In this document: piece by piece, positions 1-7,807 of the stretch
Layout of the letters: each line of letters opens with the position of its first letter
Position numbering within the stretch: position 1 is the first letter of the stretch
NCBI GenBank assembly: GCA_036264255.1
Contig: DATARI010000132.1
Location: forward strand, 1 to 64,000
From: DASZIT01 sp036264255
GTDB lineage: Bacteria > Actinomycetota > Acidimicrobiia > Acidimicrobiales > RAAP-2
DNA length: 64,000 nucleotides
Reading direction: 5' to 3'
Program-made: the position numbers and the translations under genes
The notes under the pieces: model-generated
Told to the model about the DNA's origin: nothing
The model's database searches: none
Seen by the model: only the letters and a program-made list of their open reading frames with translations

Positions 1-248
1 AAGCCCGTGGGTCCCGGGCCGACCTGACCAGTAGCCGCCCTGCCGGATGGAGGACCATTCGATAAGGTGGATTCGCCTTCTACAGCGAGGGACGCCTACG
101 CGGGAGGCAACGACCTCATGTCGAGTCTGCGCTGGGCCCGCGGTGGTGGCCCCGTGAGCCCCACCGTAGGGGTGAGATGCAGCCATCCAAAGCCTGCTGC
201 CGCACCCTCCGGGGCATCACCGTGTCCCGCCCGACGAGGACCTGAACG
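1..248. other. Upstream non-coding stretch
   Basis: I see no convincing gene here. Short open frames exist on both strands but lack family resemblance and a good ribosome site. It probably holds the promoter and leader of the sigma-like gene that starts at 249; a GAGGA ribosome site lies at 236-240, eight bases before that GTG. Confidence 0.5.
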
Positions 249-869
249 GTGGATGACGTGAAAGCACGGGCCACCGACATCGACCCGGATCGGACAACCG
301 GGTCGTCGAGCTCCCTCGGGGGTATCGAGCCTCCGCTGGGCACCCTGAGCGATCTCGCGCTGGTCAACGCCATTGTCGATCGCCAAGAGGGCGCTCTGGC
401 TGAGGCCTACGAACGCCATGGCTCCGCCGTCTCCGTCTTGGCGACCCGTTTGTGCCCGGAGGAGGCTGAAGCGGTTACCCGAGAGACGTTCTTGGCTTTG
501 TGGCACGCGCCCGAGGCTGTCAATCTGAGGGCCGGCTCATTACGGGCATCGCTTCTGGCCATGGCCCACGGTCGATCGGTTGCCATCTCCCGGGCCAGAT
601 CCACCCACGAAGCGCCCGAAGCGATTCTGTCGATTGCCGACCTGGAGCAGAGGGTGCTCCAACCATGGGCGACCGAGGGGGTGTTGGGCGTCCTATCGGA
701 ACTTTCCGACTTTCAGCGCAACGTCATCACCCTTGCCTATTTCGGAACCTACACCTGTCGACAGATCGCCGCCCTCTTCGACCAGCCGGAGGAAACGGTC
801 AGAGACGCCATCCGCGTCGGTCTGCGCCAGCTGCGGGCGACCGCCCGAGGTCCCGACCCCCAGGGTTGA
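249..869 (+). CDS. Degenerate ECF-type RNA polymerase sigma factor, orphan
   Basis: The 206-residue product aligns along its length with the sigma factor at 4402-5034: a region-2-like part (ALAEAYERHGSAV, then RETFLALWHAPE, roughly residues 50-95) and a region-4-like helix-turn-helix (LSELSDFQRNVITLAYFG, then RQIAALF, roughly 150-200). It would direct RNA polymerase to specific promoters. Compared with its paralog, the basic residues near region 2.4 are poorer (ISRARSTHE against RRRREDRTT) and the region-4 recognition helix reads ETVRDAI instead of GTVKSRI, so promoter recognition may differ or be weakened. No anti-sigma gene sits beside it. The GTG start at 249 has a GAGGA ribosome site eight bases upstream. 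It converges on the ferritin-like gene, with a strong hairpin between them. Sigma family membership is secure; activity is uncertain. Confidence 0.78.
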   Translation: MDDVKARATDIDPDRTTGSSSSLGGIEPPLGTLSDLALVNAIVDRQEGALAEAYERHGSAVSVLATRLCPEEAEAVTRETFLALWHAPEAVNLRAGSLRASLLAMAHGRSVAISRARSTHEAPEAILSIADLEQRVLQPWATEGVLGVLSELSDFQRNVITLAYFGTYTCRQIAALFDQPEETVRDAIRVGLRQLRATARGPDPQG

Positions 870-990
870 CGCGCCATCCGGCCATCCGTTCATCCATCCG
901 GCCGAAGATCCGCCCCGGCCAGGCGGCAAAAGGCGGTTGCGCCCCGCATCAAGTCGAGGCCTTCGAGGCCGGGGAGGCGATCACCGGGAA

Positions 991-1045
991 CCGGCGGTCA
1001 ACCGCCGGCGCGACAATGGCCGGCTGCGGAGAGCCGGCCATTGTC
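991..1045. terminator. Two adjacent hairpins, likely bidirectional terminator
   Basis: A small inverted repeat (CCGGCGGT 991-998 and ACCGCCGG 1001-1008) is followed by a perfect 14-bp stem: GACAATGGCCGGCT at 1012-1025, six-base loop, and its exact complement at 1032-1045. It sits between convergent genes ending at 869 (plus) and 1101 (minus). There is no clear U-tract on either side, which is common for GC-rich actinobacterial terminators. Confidence 0.7.
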
Positions 1046-1100
1046 ATGCCCACGAAGCGACTGCGGGGTGCGTCGCCTGCGTGGAATCCCGCAGCTGGGG

Positions 1101-1883
1101 TCAGCCGCCCGAGTAGTCGCTCGGCCCCCGAGCCCCGGTCAGGGGGCTGAAGGCGTTCGGTACCGGATACTGGCCCAGGGCGAAATAGAGGATCGCCGCA
1201 TGCTGCATCTCGACCGGCTGGATGCTGGCCGCCACCTTGATGGATGAGACCGCGGTCACTGCTGAGACGCCGTTCTGATAGGTAGCCGCCGCGATGTTCT
1301 CCAACATGAGCGCCAGCTGGGCGGCACCGACGACGTCCGTCACCTTGGCGAAGGCGGCGTTGACCGTGGGAACCAACGCTGGATCGGGCACGGTGATCGC
1401 CGAATGTCCGGCGGCGGTGATGGCGGAGTTCCACCCGGCGGCGTGCTGGGCGTGCTGACCCTTGGCCGTGGTGACGAAGGTCGCCACCGCCGGAGGGACC
1501 GTCCCCAGCTTGTTTTGCCCGGCGGCGGTGAGCACGTCGCCGTAGGCGGCAACGGCCAGGTTCTCCAGGCTGGCCGCCAGGGCGGCGATCGCCAGGTCAC
1601 CGGTCAACGCCCCGGTCTTGCTGGCCCCGGCGGTCGTGGTGGTCGAACCCGACGAACTGGATCCCGACGAGCAGGCGGCCAACACGGCACCGCCAGCTAC
1701 TGCCCCGGCCCCGATGAGGAAGCCACGGCGGCTGGTCCGGATCTTGTCGGTCCATTCACCCAGTGCCATCTTCATGGCGGGCATGCTGACGTCGTTGTGG
1801 ATCTGGTCGAGATCGTTGGTCATCACGGTGAGCTCGTGCTCGGAGATGGCCAGGATTTCTGGTGTCTGGTTGCGGCGCCTCAT
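1101..1883 (-). CDS. Tat-exported ferritin-like lipoprotein
   Basis: 260 residues. After an unusually long cytoplasmic N-terminus there is a twin-arginine signal (SRRGFLIG, residues 51-58) and a lipobox LAAC with the acceptor Cys71, then a Ser/Gly/Thr linker. The mature part is a four-helix ferritin-like bundle with apparent diiron ligands: Glu in SLENLAVAAY, His in GQHAQHA, Glu in LMLENIAAATY and the ExxH of PVEMQHA. It should be a membrane-anchored protein on the outer face, binding a diiron site; whether it oxidises iron, scavenges peroxide or does something else is not shown. Its ATG overlaps the stop of the upstream paralog by four bases (ATGA), with AAGGAG in front, so the two are translationally coupled. 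Confidence 0.85.
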   Translation of the reverse strand: MRRRNQTPEILAISEHELTVMTNDLDQIHNDVSMPAMKMALGEWTDKIRTSRRGFLIGAGAVAGGAVLAACSSGSSSSGSTTTTAGASKTGALTGDLAIAALAASLENLAVAAYGDVLTAAGQNKLGTVPPAVATFVTTAKGQHAQHAAGWNSAITAAGHSAITVPDPALVPTVNAAFAKVTDVVGAAQLALMLENIAAATYQNGVSAVTAVSSIKVAASIQPVEMQHAAILYFALGQYPVPNAFSPLTGARGPSDYSGG

Positions 1884-2779
1884 GACATAGCTCCTTCGGT
1901 GGCCGGGCGGGCCTGGTCGGTCGGATAGAACGCCTGTGGGAAGCCGACCGATCCGGCCGCGGCCGGCAGGTTGGCCACGTTCCCGGGGGCGAGGGTGATG
2001 AGCTGGGGGGCGTTGCCGTTCAGGAGGGCCTGGACGGCCAGCAGGACTGCGGCGTGCTGGGCTTCGACACCCATGATCGACGCGGTGACCTTCTTGGCAT
2101 TGGCATCAGACAGCGCGGCCACGTCGGCCACGTAGGTCTCCGCCGCACCCTGCTCCAGTTCCAGAGCCAGCGCCACCACCGGTCCGGGACCGGTGAGGCC
2201 CGGCTTGGCCGCGTTGACCACCTTCAGCAGGGCCGGGTCCGGATTGGTCTGGGCGGTTCCTCCCAGCGTGGTCACGGCGGCGTTGAATGCGGTCAAGTGC
2301 TGCTGGTGCTGCTGCATGGTGGTGGTGGCGAATGCCTTGACCACCCCGTTGGCCGCCGCCCCGCCGATGAAGGGAAGGGTGAGGGCGGTCTGGTAGGTGG
2401 CTACCGCCAACGCCTCGATGGAGGCGGCGGTCTGCAGGATCTGTACGTCGGTCGCCGAAGCGGCGAAGGCCGGGGAGGCGAATACCCCCTGGAGAGCGGC
2501 GCCGATGCCGGCCGCGGCCAACAGGCCACCCCCGAATGCGGCGCCGGTGAGGAGGTGAGAGCGGCGAGCCGCCACCTCCCGGGATTCGTCGAGGTCGACC
2601 CCGCCGTGAGCCCGGGCCTCCATGCCGGCGTCCACCATTTCGTCAAGTGATGTCGTGGTGGCAGCCATGGCATCGTGGTGGATGTCCTGCGACTCCTCGA
2701 TCAGGGTGCTCATCGCACCCGGGTCGATATCGGCTCCATCCTCCTGTGCCGTTCGGCCTTCCTTCAGCCGTCCTCTCAT
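1880..2779 (-). CDS. Exported ferritin-like protein
   Basis: 299 residues from the ATG at 2779, chosen because AGGAGG lies at 2785-2790, five bases upstream; an in-frame start at 2830 has no such site. A 70-residue N-terminal extension precedes an Arg-Arg signal (ARRSHLLTG, about 71-79), a hydrophobic stretch and a likely cleavage after SPAFA (about 106). The mature domain keeps the same ligand set as the next gene: Glu in ASIEALAVATY, His in QQHQQHL, Glu in ALELEQGAAETY and ExxH in GVEAQHA. It has no lipobox cysteine, so it is probably soluble outside the membrane while its partner is lipid-anchored. The duplicated pair looks like an ancient tandem duplication. Confidence 0.84.
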   Translation of the reverse strand: MRGRLKEGRTAQEDGADIDPGAMSTLIEESQDIHHDAMAATTTSLDEMVDAGMEARAHGGVDLDESREVAARRSHLLTGAAFGGGLLAAAGIGAALQGVFASPAFAASATDVQILQTAASIEALAVATYQTALTLPFIGGAAANGVVKAFATTTMQQHQQHLTAFNAAVTTLGGTAQTNPDPALLKVVNAAKPGLTGPGPVVALALELEQGAAETYVADVAALSDANAKKVTASIMGVEAQHAAVLLAVQALLNGNAPQLITLAPGNVANLPAAAGSVGFPQAFYPTDQARPATEGAMS

Positions 2780-2873
2780 GTGTTCCTCCTGATTGGTTGT
2801 TGATTGTTCGGTAACGCTCTGGGTTCGCATGGCAAAAATCCGATGAGCGCGACGGGCGGACCGCTCGCTCGGG

Positions 2874-3323
2874 CTAGGAGACCGTCAAGGTCCCCGACAT
2901 GTACTGATGAATCGTGCAGATGTAGGGGTAGCTTCCGGCCTTGTTCGGAGCCGTGAACGTCTTGGATTGACCCGCTTGGATATCGCCGGTGTCGAAGCCT
3001 CCGGTCTTGCTGGTCACGGTGTGGGCGACGCTGTCGCTGTTGGTCACGGTCACCGTGGTTCCGGGGGCGACTGTGATGCTGCTCGGCGAGAAGGCGAAGT
3101 TCTTGATGGTGATGGCTTTGCCGCCGCCCGATGCCGTTGATCCCGTTGACCCCGATTGGGTCGAGTTCGTGGCCGCGCTCCCGCCCGATGAACACGAGGC
3201 CAGCACCAGGGCGCCACCGAACACACCGATGACCGCCAGCCGGCGGATGGGCCGGCCCCGCGATGTCGGCTGGCGGCGATGGTGGGGAGCAACGGGGCCC
3301 GGCGAGTGCGTCATGCACCCCAT
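2874..3323 (-). CDS. Cupredoxin-like lipoprotein (plastocyanin/azurin fold)
   Basis: 149 residues with a basic N-terminus, hydrophobic segment and lipobox LASC (acceptor Cys44), a Ser/Gly/Thr-rich linker, then a single cupredoxin domain beginning ITIKNFAFSP. Type-1 copper ligands are all visible: His about 101 (VAHTV), Cys136, His139 and Met142 in YICTIHQYM. It is expected to be a small outer-face electron carrier or copper-binding protein. It shares the minus-strand direction with the ferritin-like genes downstream and may donate or accept electrons for them (inference). ATG at 3314 is an alternative start; neither has a strong ribosome site. Confidence 0.86.
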   Translation of the reverse strand: MGCMTHSPGPVAPHHRRQPTSRGRPIRRLAVIGVFGGALVLASCSSGGSAATNSTQSGSTGSTASGGGKAITIKNFAFSPSSITVAPGTTVTVTNSDSVAHTVTSKTGGFDTGDIQAGQSKTFTAPNKAGSYPYICTIHQYMSGTLTVS

Positions 3324-3379
3324 TCGGAGCCAGGCCGTCCCCCGGATGGGTGCATCTGGCCCGCCGGGGCTATTGCTCC

Positions 3380-4333
3380 TCAGCCAACCGCGCCCGATGT
3401 CGCCGGAGCCGGTGCCAGATACTGGTCGATGGCGGAGGAAATTCCGCCGGCGATCGCGGCCTGACCGCTGACGCTGTCGGCGATAGAGCCTTCAAAGGGG
3501 TCGGTGAGGTACAGCGGTTCGATCACCGCTCCCGGCATCGAACTCGGCGTGGAGAAGAATCCCGACATGGCCGGTCCGATGAGCATCAAATGGTCGTAGG
3601 CGGCGGCCTCGGCGGCGATCCCACCCGACGAGGGACTCCCCACATAGGAGCCGAGGGCGGAATCGGGCTGCACGCCGTCGTCGGGGATGCCCCATCCATG
3701 GGCATTCAGGGCCTCCAGCACATCGGTCTGCAGCATCGTCGCCAGTCGTTGATTCGCCGACGCGAACGACCGGTCGGGGTCGTAGGCGGTGAGGCTGCCG
3801 GCCGTCCGGGCCGAGTTGCTGGCGTCGTAATAGATCCCGACCAGGGCGGCGGCCCCGGCGTCGTTGGCACACTGATCGCGGGCGGCCACGTCGTCATGGG
3901 CGCCTTGGAGGGTGAGCACGCCCCCGGACACGTCACCGGGGCCGAGCCGGAGGACGGTGGTGTCGCGGGTCCGTGACACGACGACCCGGAAACCGTCGGC
4001 GCGAAGCTGGGTTGCCACGTCGAGTTCAACCGGAAGCGTCTCGTCCGCCTCGTCGATGGTTTTCCCCGAACCGGTGGACCCGACCCCGCCCGGGTCGATG
4101 CCGCCGTGGCCGGCATCGAGAAATACCGTCTGGTGCCGGTTACCGGACGTGGGCTCGAATGCCATACAGGCCCCGGGGGCGAAGGCGGCGGGATCCAACG
4201 CGGTGCCCCCGGACGCCTGGGAGGAGCCGCCGGTCAGGGCGATCACCCCGCCGACCATGATCACCAGCCCCAGGAGGGCAACTGCGGATCGGCGGCGGCG
4301 GAGAACCCGCCGTGACGGCGGTGGGGAAGGCAC
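3380..4333 (-). CDS. N-acetylmuramoyl-L-alanine amidase-like protein (Amidase_3 fold), missing one zinc ligand
   Basis: 317 residues: an arginine-rich cytoplasmic start (RRVLRRRRS), one membrane or signal segment, then an Amidase_3 domain. The first zinc ligand motif is intact (LDAGHGG), followed by an acidic stretch containing the second (KTIDEADE) and a C-terminal catalytic-type Glu (VIEPLYL). The third zinc ligand, normally a His in a SIHxN motif, is replaced: the equivalent reads VGIYYDASNS. Unless another residue substitutes, hydrolysis of the glycan-peptide bond may be lost, leaving a peptidoglycan-binding role. I chose GTG 4333 because GAGGG lies about five bases upstream; GTG 4378 would add 15 residues. 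It may head the cupredoxin/ferritin group. Confidence 0.78.
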   Translation of the reverse strand: MPSPPPSRRVLRRRRSAVALLGLVIMVGGVIALTGGSSQASGGTALDPAAFAPGACMAFEPTSGNRHQTVFLDAGHGGIDPGGVGSTGSGKTIDEADETLPVELDVATQLRADGFRVVVSRTRDTTVLRLGPGDVSGGVLTLQGAHDDVAARDQCANDAGAAALVGIYYDASNSARTAGSLTAYDPDRSFASANQRLATMLQTDVLEALNAHGWGIPDDGVQPDSALGSYVGSPSSGGIAAEAAAYDHLMLIGPAMSGFFSTPSSMPGAVIEPLYLTDPFEGSIADSVSGQAAIAGGISSAIDQYLAPAPATSGAVG

Positions 4334-4388
4334 GGTGGCCCTCGATGGTAGCGAGGCCGGATCCGGAAGCGGCAGCACCCCTACCAGC

Positions 4389-4394
4389 TAGGTT
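4389..4394 (+). promoter_or_regulatory. -10 box TAGGTT for the ECF sigma gene
   Basis: TAGGTT ends seven bases before the ATG at 4402 and no ribosome site intervenes, which fits a leaderless mRNA. It lies in the 68-base divergent gap between the amidase and sigma genes. Confidence 0.5.
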
Positions 4395-4401
4395 GGCCCC
4401 G

Positions 4402-5034
4402 ATGGATGAACTTTCATCCGACCGGGGGGTTGGCAACGAAGAACTGTTCGGGATGATCGACCTCGAGCTGGCGAGCGACGCCAATCTGGTGGTGGCGGTG
4501 GCCCGTTGTCATCAGCCGGCGCTGGCGGAGGCCTACCGGCGACACGGGGGTGCCGTCCACGCCCTGTCCCGCCGGATCCTGTCCAACGACACCCCGGCCG
4601 AGGAGATCACCCAGGAAGTCTTCATCGACCTCTGGCAGCATCCCGAGAAATTCGATGCCCAGCGGGGAACCCTCCGCTCCTTCCTGTTGGCCCGGACCCA
4701 CGGGAAGTCCATCGACTTCATCCGGTCGGAGACCGCCCGCCGGCGCCGGGAGGACCGCACCACCCGCGAGACGGCGGTCGCCGGTTATGACGTCGAGCAC
4801 CAAGTCTGGGACATGGCGGTGGCCGAACAGGTCCAAGAGGCGCTGGCGGCGCTACCCGACGAACTGCGTCAGCCGATTCTGTTGGCTTATTTCGGTGGTC
4901 ATACTTATCAGGAGGTCGCCAAGATGTTGGGAGCGCCGGAAGGTACCGTGAAGAGCCGGATCCGGGTCGGTCTGGGCCGACTCCGGGTCAACCTGGCCGC
5001 TCGGGGCGTCGAACCGGCCGGAGCCGAGCGGTGA
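4402..5034 (+). CDS. sigK: ECF RNA polymerase sigma factor (SigK-like)
   Basis: 210 residues. Region 2 runs ALAEAYRRHGGAV to FIDLWQHPEKFD and RSFLLARTHGKSIDFIRSE; region 4 runs ALPDELRQPILLAYFGGHTY with QEVAKMLGAPEGTVKSRI as the DNA-reading helix-turn-helix. It would recruit RNA polymerase to envelope-stress-type promoters. The very next gene, overlapping by four bases (GTGA), encodes an RskA-type membrane anti-sigma factor, the arrangement known for SigK/RskA, SigL/RslA and similar pairs, so activity is almost certainly controlled by regulated proteolysis of that partner. The symbol is assigned by resemblance and context, not by a search; other ECF groups of the same kind are possible. Confidence 0.88.
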   Translation: MDELSSDRGVGNEELFGMIDLELASDANLVVAVARCHQPALAEAYRRHGGAVHALSRRILSNDTPAEEITQEVFIDLWQHPEKFDAQRGTLRSFLLARTHGKSIDFIRSETARRRREDRTTRETAVAGYDVEHQVWDMAVAEQVQEALAALPDELRQPILLAYFGGHTYQEVAKMLGAPEGTVKSRIRVGLGRLRVNLAARGVEPAGAER

Positions 5035-5867
5035 GTGACACCATGCCAGAACTAACCCATCAAGAGATCGAAGACCTTCTCGGGGCCTACGCCCTCGATG
5101 CGCTGGAACCGGAAGAGAAGGCCCAAGTCGAAGCCCACCTCCGGGAGTGCATCCGGTGCGTCATCGAGGTGGGCCAGCATCACGAGGTGACCGGCCTGTT
5201 GGCCAACTCCGGAGGCGACGCCTCTGACGAACTCTGGCGCAAGATCGCCGAACGCCTGGATCCACCGTCGAGCGTTCCTTCCTGGGATCGGCTGGCGGCC
5301 CGGCTCGACCCCGCCGGTCCTCCCGACCCGGAGGACCAGTCGGCCACGGTCATCCCCCTCGACCAGAGTCGGCGCCGGAACCGGTGGATGGTCCGGACCG
5401 CCAGCCTGGTGGCGGCCGCCGCCGCGGTGCTGGCGGTGGTCCTCGGGGTCCAGGTGAACCATCTCAACCATCAGGTCAACGCCCTCAACTCGAGCCACCA
5501 GTCGGTGAGTTCCGCCGCCCAGGCCGCCCTGGAGAACCCCACCACCCAGCGGATCCAGCTGACGCCGCCGGCGACCTCGTCCGGACCCAAGGGGACCTCG
5601 GTCACCCTGGTGGTCGGGTCATCGGGCACCGGCTATGTGTTCGCCTCCGACCTCGCCCCCCTTCCGGCCAACCAGACCTATCAACTCTGGGGGGCGATCA
5701 GCGGTCAGCTGGTCTCCCTCGGCGTCCTCGGCCCCGACCCCGGCGTCCGTGCCTTCACCTACGACACCGCGACCAAGGTCCAGGCGTTCGCCATCACCGC
5801 CGAGCGGGGCGGGGGTGTGGTGCAGACCACCAACCTTCCGGTGGTGGAGGCGGCGGTCAAGGCCTGA
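5031..5867 (+). CDS. rskA: RskA-type anti-sigma factor with N-terminal zinc-binding ASD
   Basis: 278 residues. The cytoplasmic part starts with a zinc-associated anti-sigma motif H-x3-C-x2-C (His36, Cys40, Cys43 in AHLRECIRC). A single transmembrane helix spans about 122-141, followed by an extracytoplasmic RskA domain containing the typical TYQLWG motif. It should hold the upstream sigma factor inactive at the membrane until cut in response to an envelope or redox signal. Start GTG 5031 overlaps the sigma stop; ATG 5043 in frame is the alternative. Family assignment is strong; the signal is unknown. Confidence 0.9.
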   Translation: MSDTMPELTHQEIEDLLGAYALDALEPEEKAQVEAHLRECIRCVIEVGQHHEVTGLLANSGGDASDELWRKIAERLDPPSSVPSWDRLAARLDPAGPPDPEDQSATVIPLDQSRRRNRWMVRTASLVAAAAAVLAVVLGVQVNHLNHQVNALNSSHQSVSSAAQAALENPTTQRIQLTPPATSSGPKGTSVTLVVGSSGTGYVFASDLAPLPANQTYQLWGAISGQLVSLGVLGPDPGVRAFTYDTATKVQAFAITAERGGGVVQTTNLPVVEAAVKA

Positions 5868-5881
5868 CCGCCTTCGAGCAG

Positions 5882-6574
5882 TTAGTCGCGGTGGACCTGG
5901 CGGAGCCCGGCCCAGGCCAGGTCGGCCACCCGGGTGGCCAGCAATGAGGCTTCGGAGGAGATGCCGCTGATGCCGTCACCATCGTCGGCGGTGGCCATGG
6001 GCGGGACGTCGCGGCCGAGCCAGAGGCGGCTGGCCCCTTCCACCATCCCCACCACCGAGTAGGCCAGCAGCAGCCGGTGCTCCGGCTCCAGGCCGGCGTC
6101 GATCAGCGGGTCGATGGCCTGGGCGATGGTGTCCTCCACCCGTCGGAGGGCTTCCCCCAGCTCGGTGTCGTCGGGGGCGTCCCGCCCGTAGATCAGCCGG
6201 AACGACTGCTCGTTGTCGACCATCATCTCGAAGTAGGCGGCCATCCCTTCCTCCACTTGCTGCCGTGGTCCGTCGGCGGCGGCCACCGCGGTGCCGATCC
6301 GGTCGATGAGGGCGTGGGAGAACGAGTCGAGCAGTTCCAGATAGAGGGCGCGCTTGGAGTCGAAGTGCTGGTAGACGAGGGGTTTGGTGACCCCGGCGGC
6401 TTCGGCGATGTCGTCCATGGTGGTGGCGGCGTAGCCGCGCTCCGCGAAGAGGGAGAGGGCCTCGTCGAACAGCTGCCGCCGGCGCTCCTCGGCGGTGAGC
6501 CTGCGGCTGGAGGAGGGGGAGCCGACCGGTTGGTCGCCCGAACCCTGCCGGTCGGTCGTCGTCATGCCGGTCAT
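5882..6574 (-). CDS. TetR family transcriptional regulator
   Basis: 230 residues. A canonical TetR N-terminal DNA-binding domain is clear: RRRQLFDEALSLFAERGY, then TTMDDIAEAAGVTKPLVYQH, the helix-turn-helix. The remainder is a helical ligand-binding and dimerisation domain with no recognisable ligand signature. It converges on rskA with only 14 bases between stops, so the two are unrelated in transcription. ATG 6574 is preferred because TACCAT lies exactly seven bases upstream (6582-6587), fitting a leaderless message; ATG 6583 and ATG 6565 are in frame. The neighbouring glycosyltransferase is oriented the same way but 94 bases upstream. Confidence 0.9.
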   Translation of the reverse strand: MTGMTTTDRQGSGDQPVGSPSSSRRLTAEERRRQLFDEALSLFAERGYAATTMDDIAEAAGVTKPLVYQHFDSKRALYLELLDSFSHALIDRIGTAVAAADGPRQQVEEGMAAYFEMMVDNEQSFRLIYGRDAPDDTELGEALRRVEDTIAQAIDPLIDAGLEPEHRLLLAYSVVGMVEGASRLWLGRDVPPMATADDGDGISGISSEASLLATRVADLAWAGLRQVHRD

Positions 6575-6668
6575 CCCGGTCATGGTAGCCGGGCCGGAAA
6601 TGGCCCTTTCTCGGACTCGCCGGACTCGCCGTCCGGCCGTCGGCAGTGCGCCCGAATCCCTTGGACGC

Positions 6669-7784
6669 CTAGAGACCCGGGAGGGCCTGGCTGATGCGCT
6701 CGGGCAGGTCGGCAGTTGAGAAGTGGGAGGCGGCCACCTCGAAGTTGTCATCGAGGAGGGTGGGGTCCGGCGCATCCAGCCAGGCTCCGAGCTCCTCGGT
6801 CTGGTCGAGGCGGAACCACCGGAACCCGAAGGCGGCCAACTCGGCGGCCACCGGATAGGGCCCGATGGCCAACGGGCGGCGATGGATGGCCGACTCGACC
6901 GAGGGGTTGCCGAACCCCTCCCAGGTGGAGGGGAGGGCGACCACATCACAGCCCGAGTAAGCGGCGAGGACGCCGCCGGGAGGGGCGCCGCCCGGCCACC
7001 CGTGGACGACCGGGCACGAGGCGCCGGCCACCAGCCGGTCGAGCTCGGGACCGTAGCCGTCCTCTGCCGGCCCGAGCAGCCAGTAGACCGCCCCCAGTTG
7101 CGCCGCCACCTCCATCCCGCCGGCCACGTTCTTCCTCGGGAGGGCCCGGGTGGGCTGGAGCACGAGGCGCTGTGCATCCCCCAGCCCCAGCGACTGGCGG
7201 ACCTGGTGGCGCCAGGTCCGGTCGCGGTCGGGGTCGGGTGCCTCCGGGTCGAAGGAGTTGTAGATGGTGGTGGCGTCGATGCCGGCCTCGGCCAGCTGGC
7301 GGCGGCTGAGTTGGTTGATGGTCACATGGTTCCAGCGCCGATCGTTGGGTGGAGGCCCGTGATCGGCGAACTGCGGCCGCTGCCAGGGCAGGTCGTGATG
7401 GTGCAGGAGGGCCGGTCGGTTGGCCAGCACCCGGGCCGCCACCTTGGCCGCCCCCGGATTGAGGGGGAGGGAGCAGAGGTTCTCCACCACCACCAGGTCC
7501 GCCCCGGCGAGGGCGGAGCCCAACTCGTCGGCCGTCGGAGGATCACCGGCGCCGATCGCCAATCCCGGAAGGAGGTGGTCGACCGGTCCGTCGCCGGCCA
7601 CCGTCACGATGGTGAATCCGAGGGACTCCAATGCCGCCGCCCACTTGGCCGCTTCGATGGCCACCCCGTCGGATCCTCCGAGGCGGAACGAGAGAAGGGC
7701 GGCGGTCGGAATGGGGTAACGGTAGTGCCGCGGCTCGGGGGAATTGCCGTCCAGGGGGGAGACCGGGACAACGGGACATCGCAC
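6669..7784 (-). CDS. Glycosyltransferase family 4-like protein
   Basis: 371 residues. N-terminal Rossmann half begins with a GT-B style glycine loop (SFRLGGSDGVAIEA); the C-terminal half carries QPTRALPRKN and then ALPSTWEGFGNPSVESA, the acidic EGFGNPxxE motif that contacts the sugar nucleotide in GT4 enzymes. It should transfer a sugar from a nucleotide donor in the cytoplasm, possibly GDP-mannose-derived given the GDP-mannose dehydratase gene 1.6 kb away (inference). The GTG start at 7784 is the first plausible codon inside the 23-base divergent gap to the crotonase gene; it is the least certain part of the call. Confidence 0.82.
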   Translation of the reverse strand: MRCPVVPVSPLDGNSPEPRHYRYPIPTAALLSFRLGGSDGVAIEAAKWAAALESLGFTIVTVAGDGPVDHLLPGLAIGAGDPPTADELGSALAGADLVVVENLCSLPLNPGAAKVAARVLANRPALLHHHDLPWQRPQFADHGPPPNDRRWNHVTINQLSRRQLAEAGIDATTIYNSFDPEAPDPDRDRTWRHQVRQSLGLGDAQRLVLQPTRALPRKNVAGGMEVAAQLGAVYWLLGPAEDGYGPELDRLVAGASCPVVHGWPGGAPPGGVLAAYSGCDVVALPSTWEGFGNPSVESAIHRRPLAIGPYPVAAELAAFGFRWFRLDQTEELGAWLDAPDPTLLDDNFEVAASHFSTADLPERISQALPGL

Positions 7785-7807
7785 CGACGAGCGACTACCG
7801 TCGCGCC

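Noticed and set aside
67..261. Short plus- and minus-strand open frames at the left edge
   Set aside because: No family similarity, no ribosome site, and codon pattern not like the neighbours; open frames are expected by chance in GC-rich DNA.
5882..7177. A longer TetR protein fused to an N-terminal extension
   Set aside because: The extra part lies antisense-free but within the glycosyltransferase gene in another frame and shows no domain; ATG 6574 with a -10 box is a better start.
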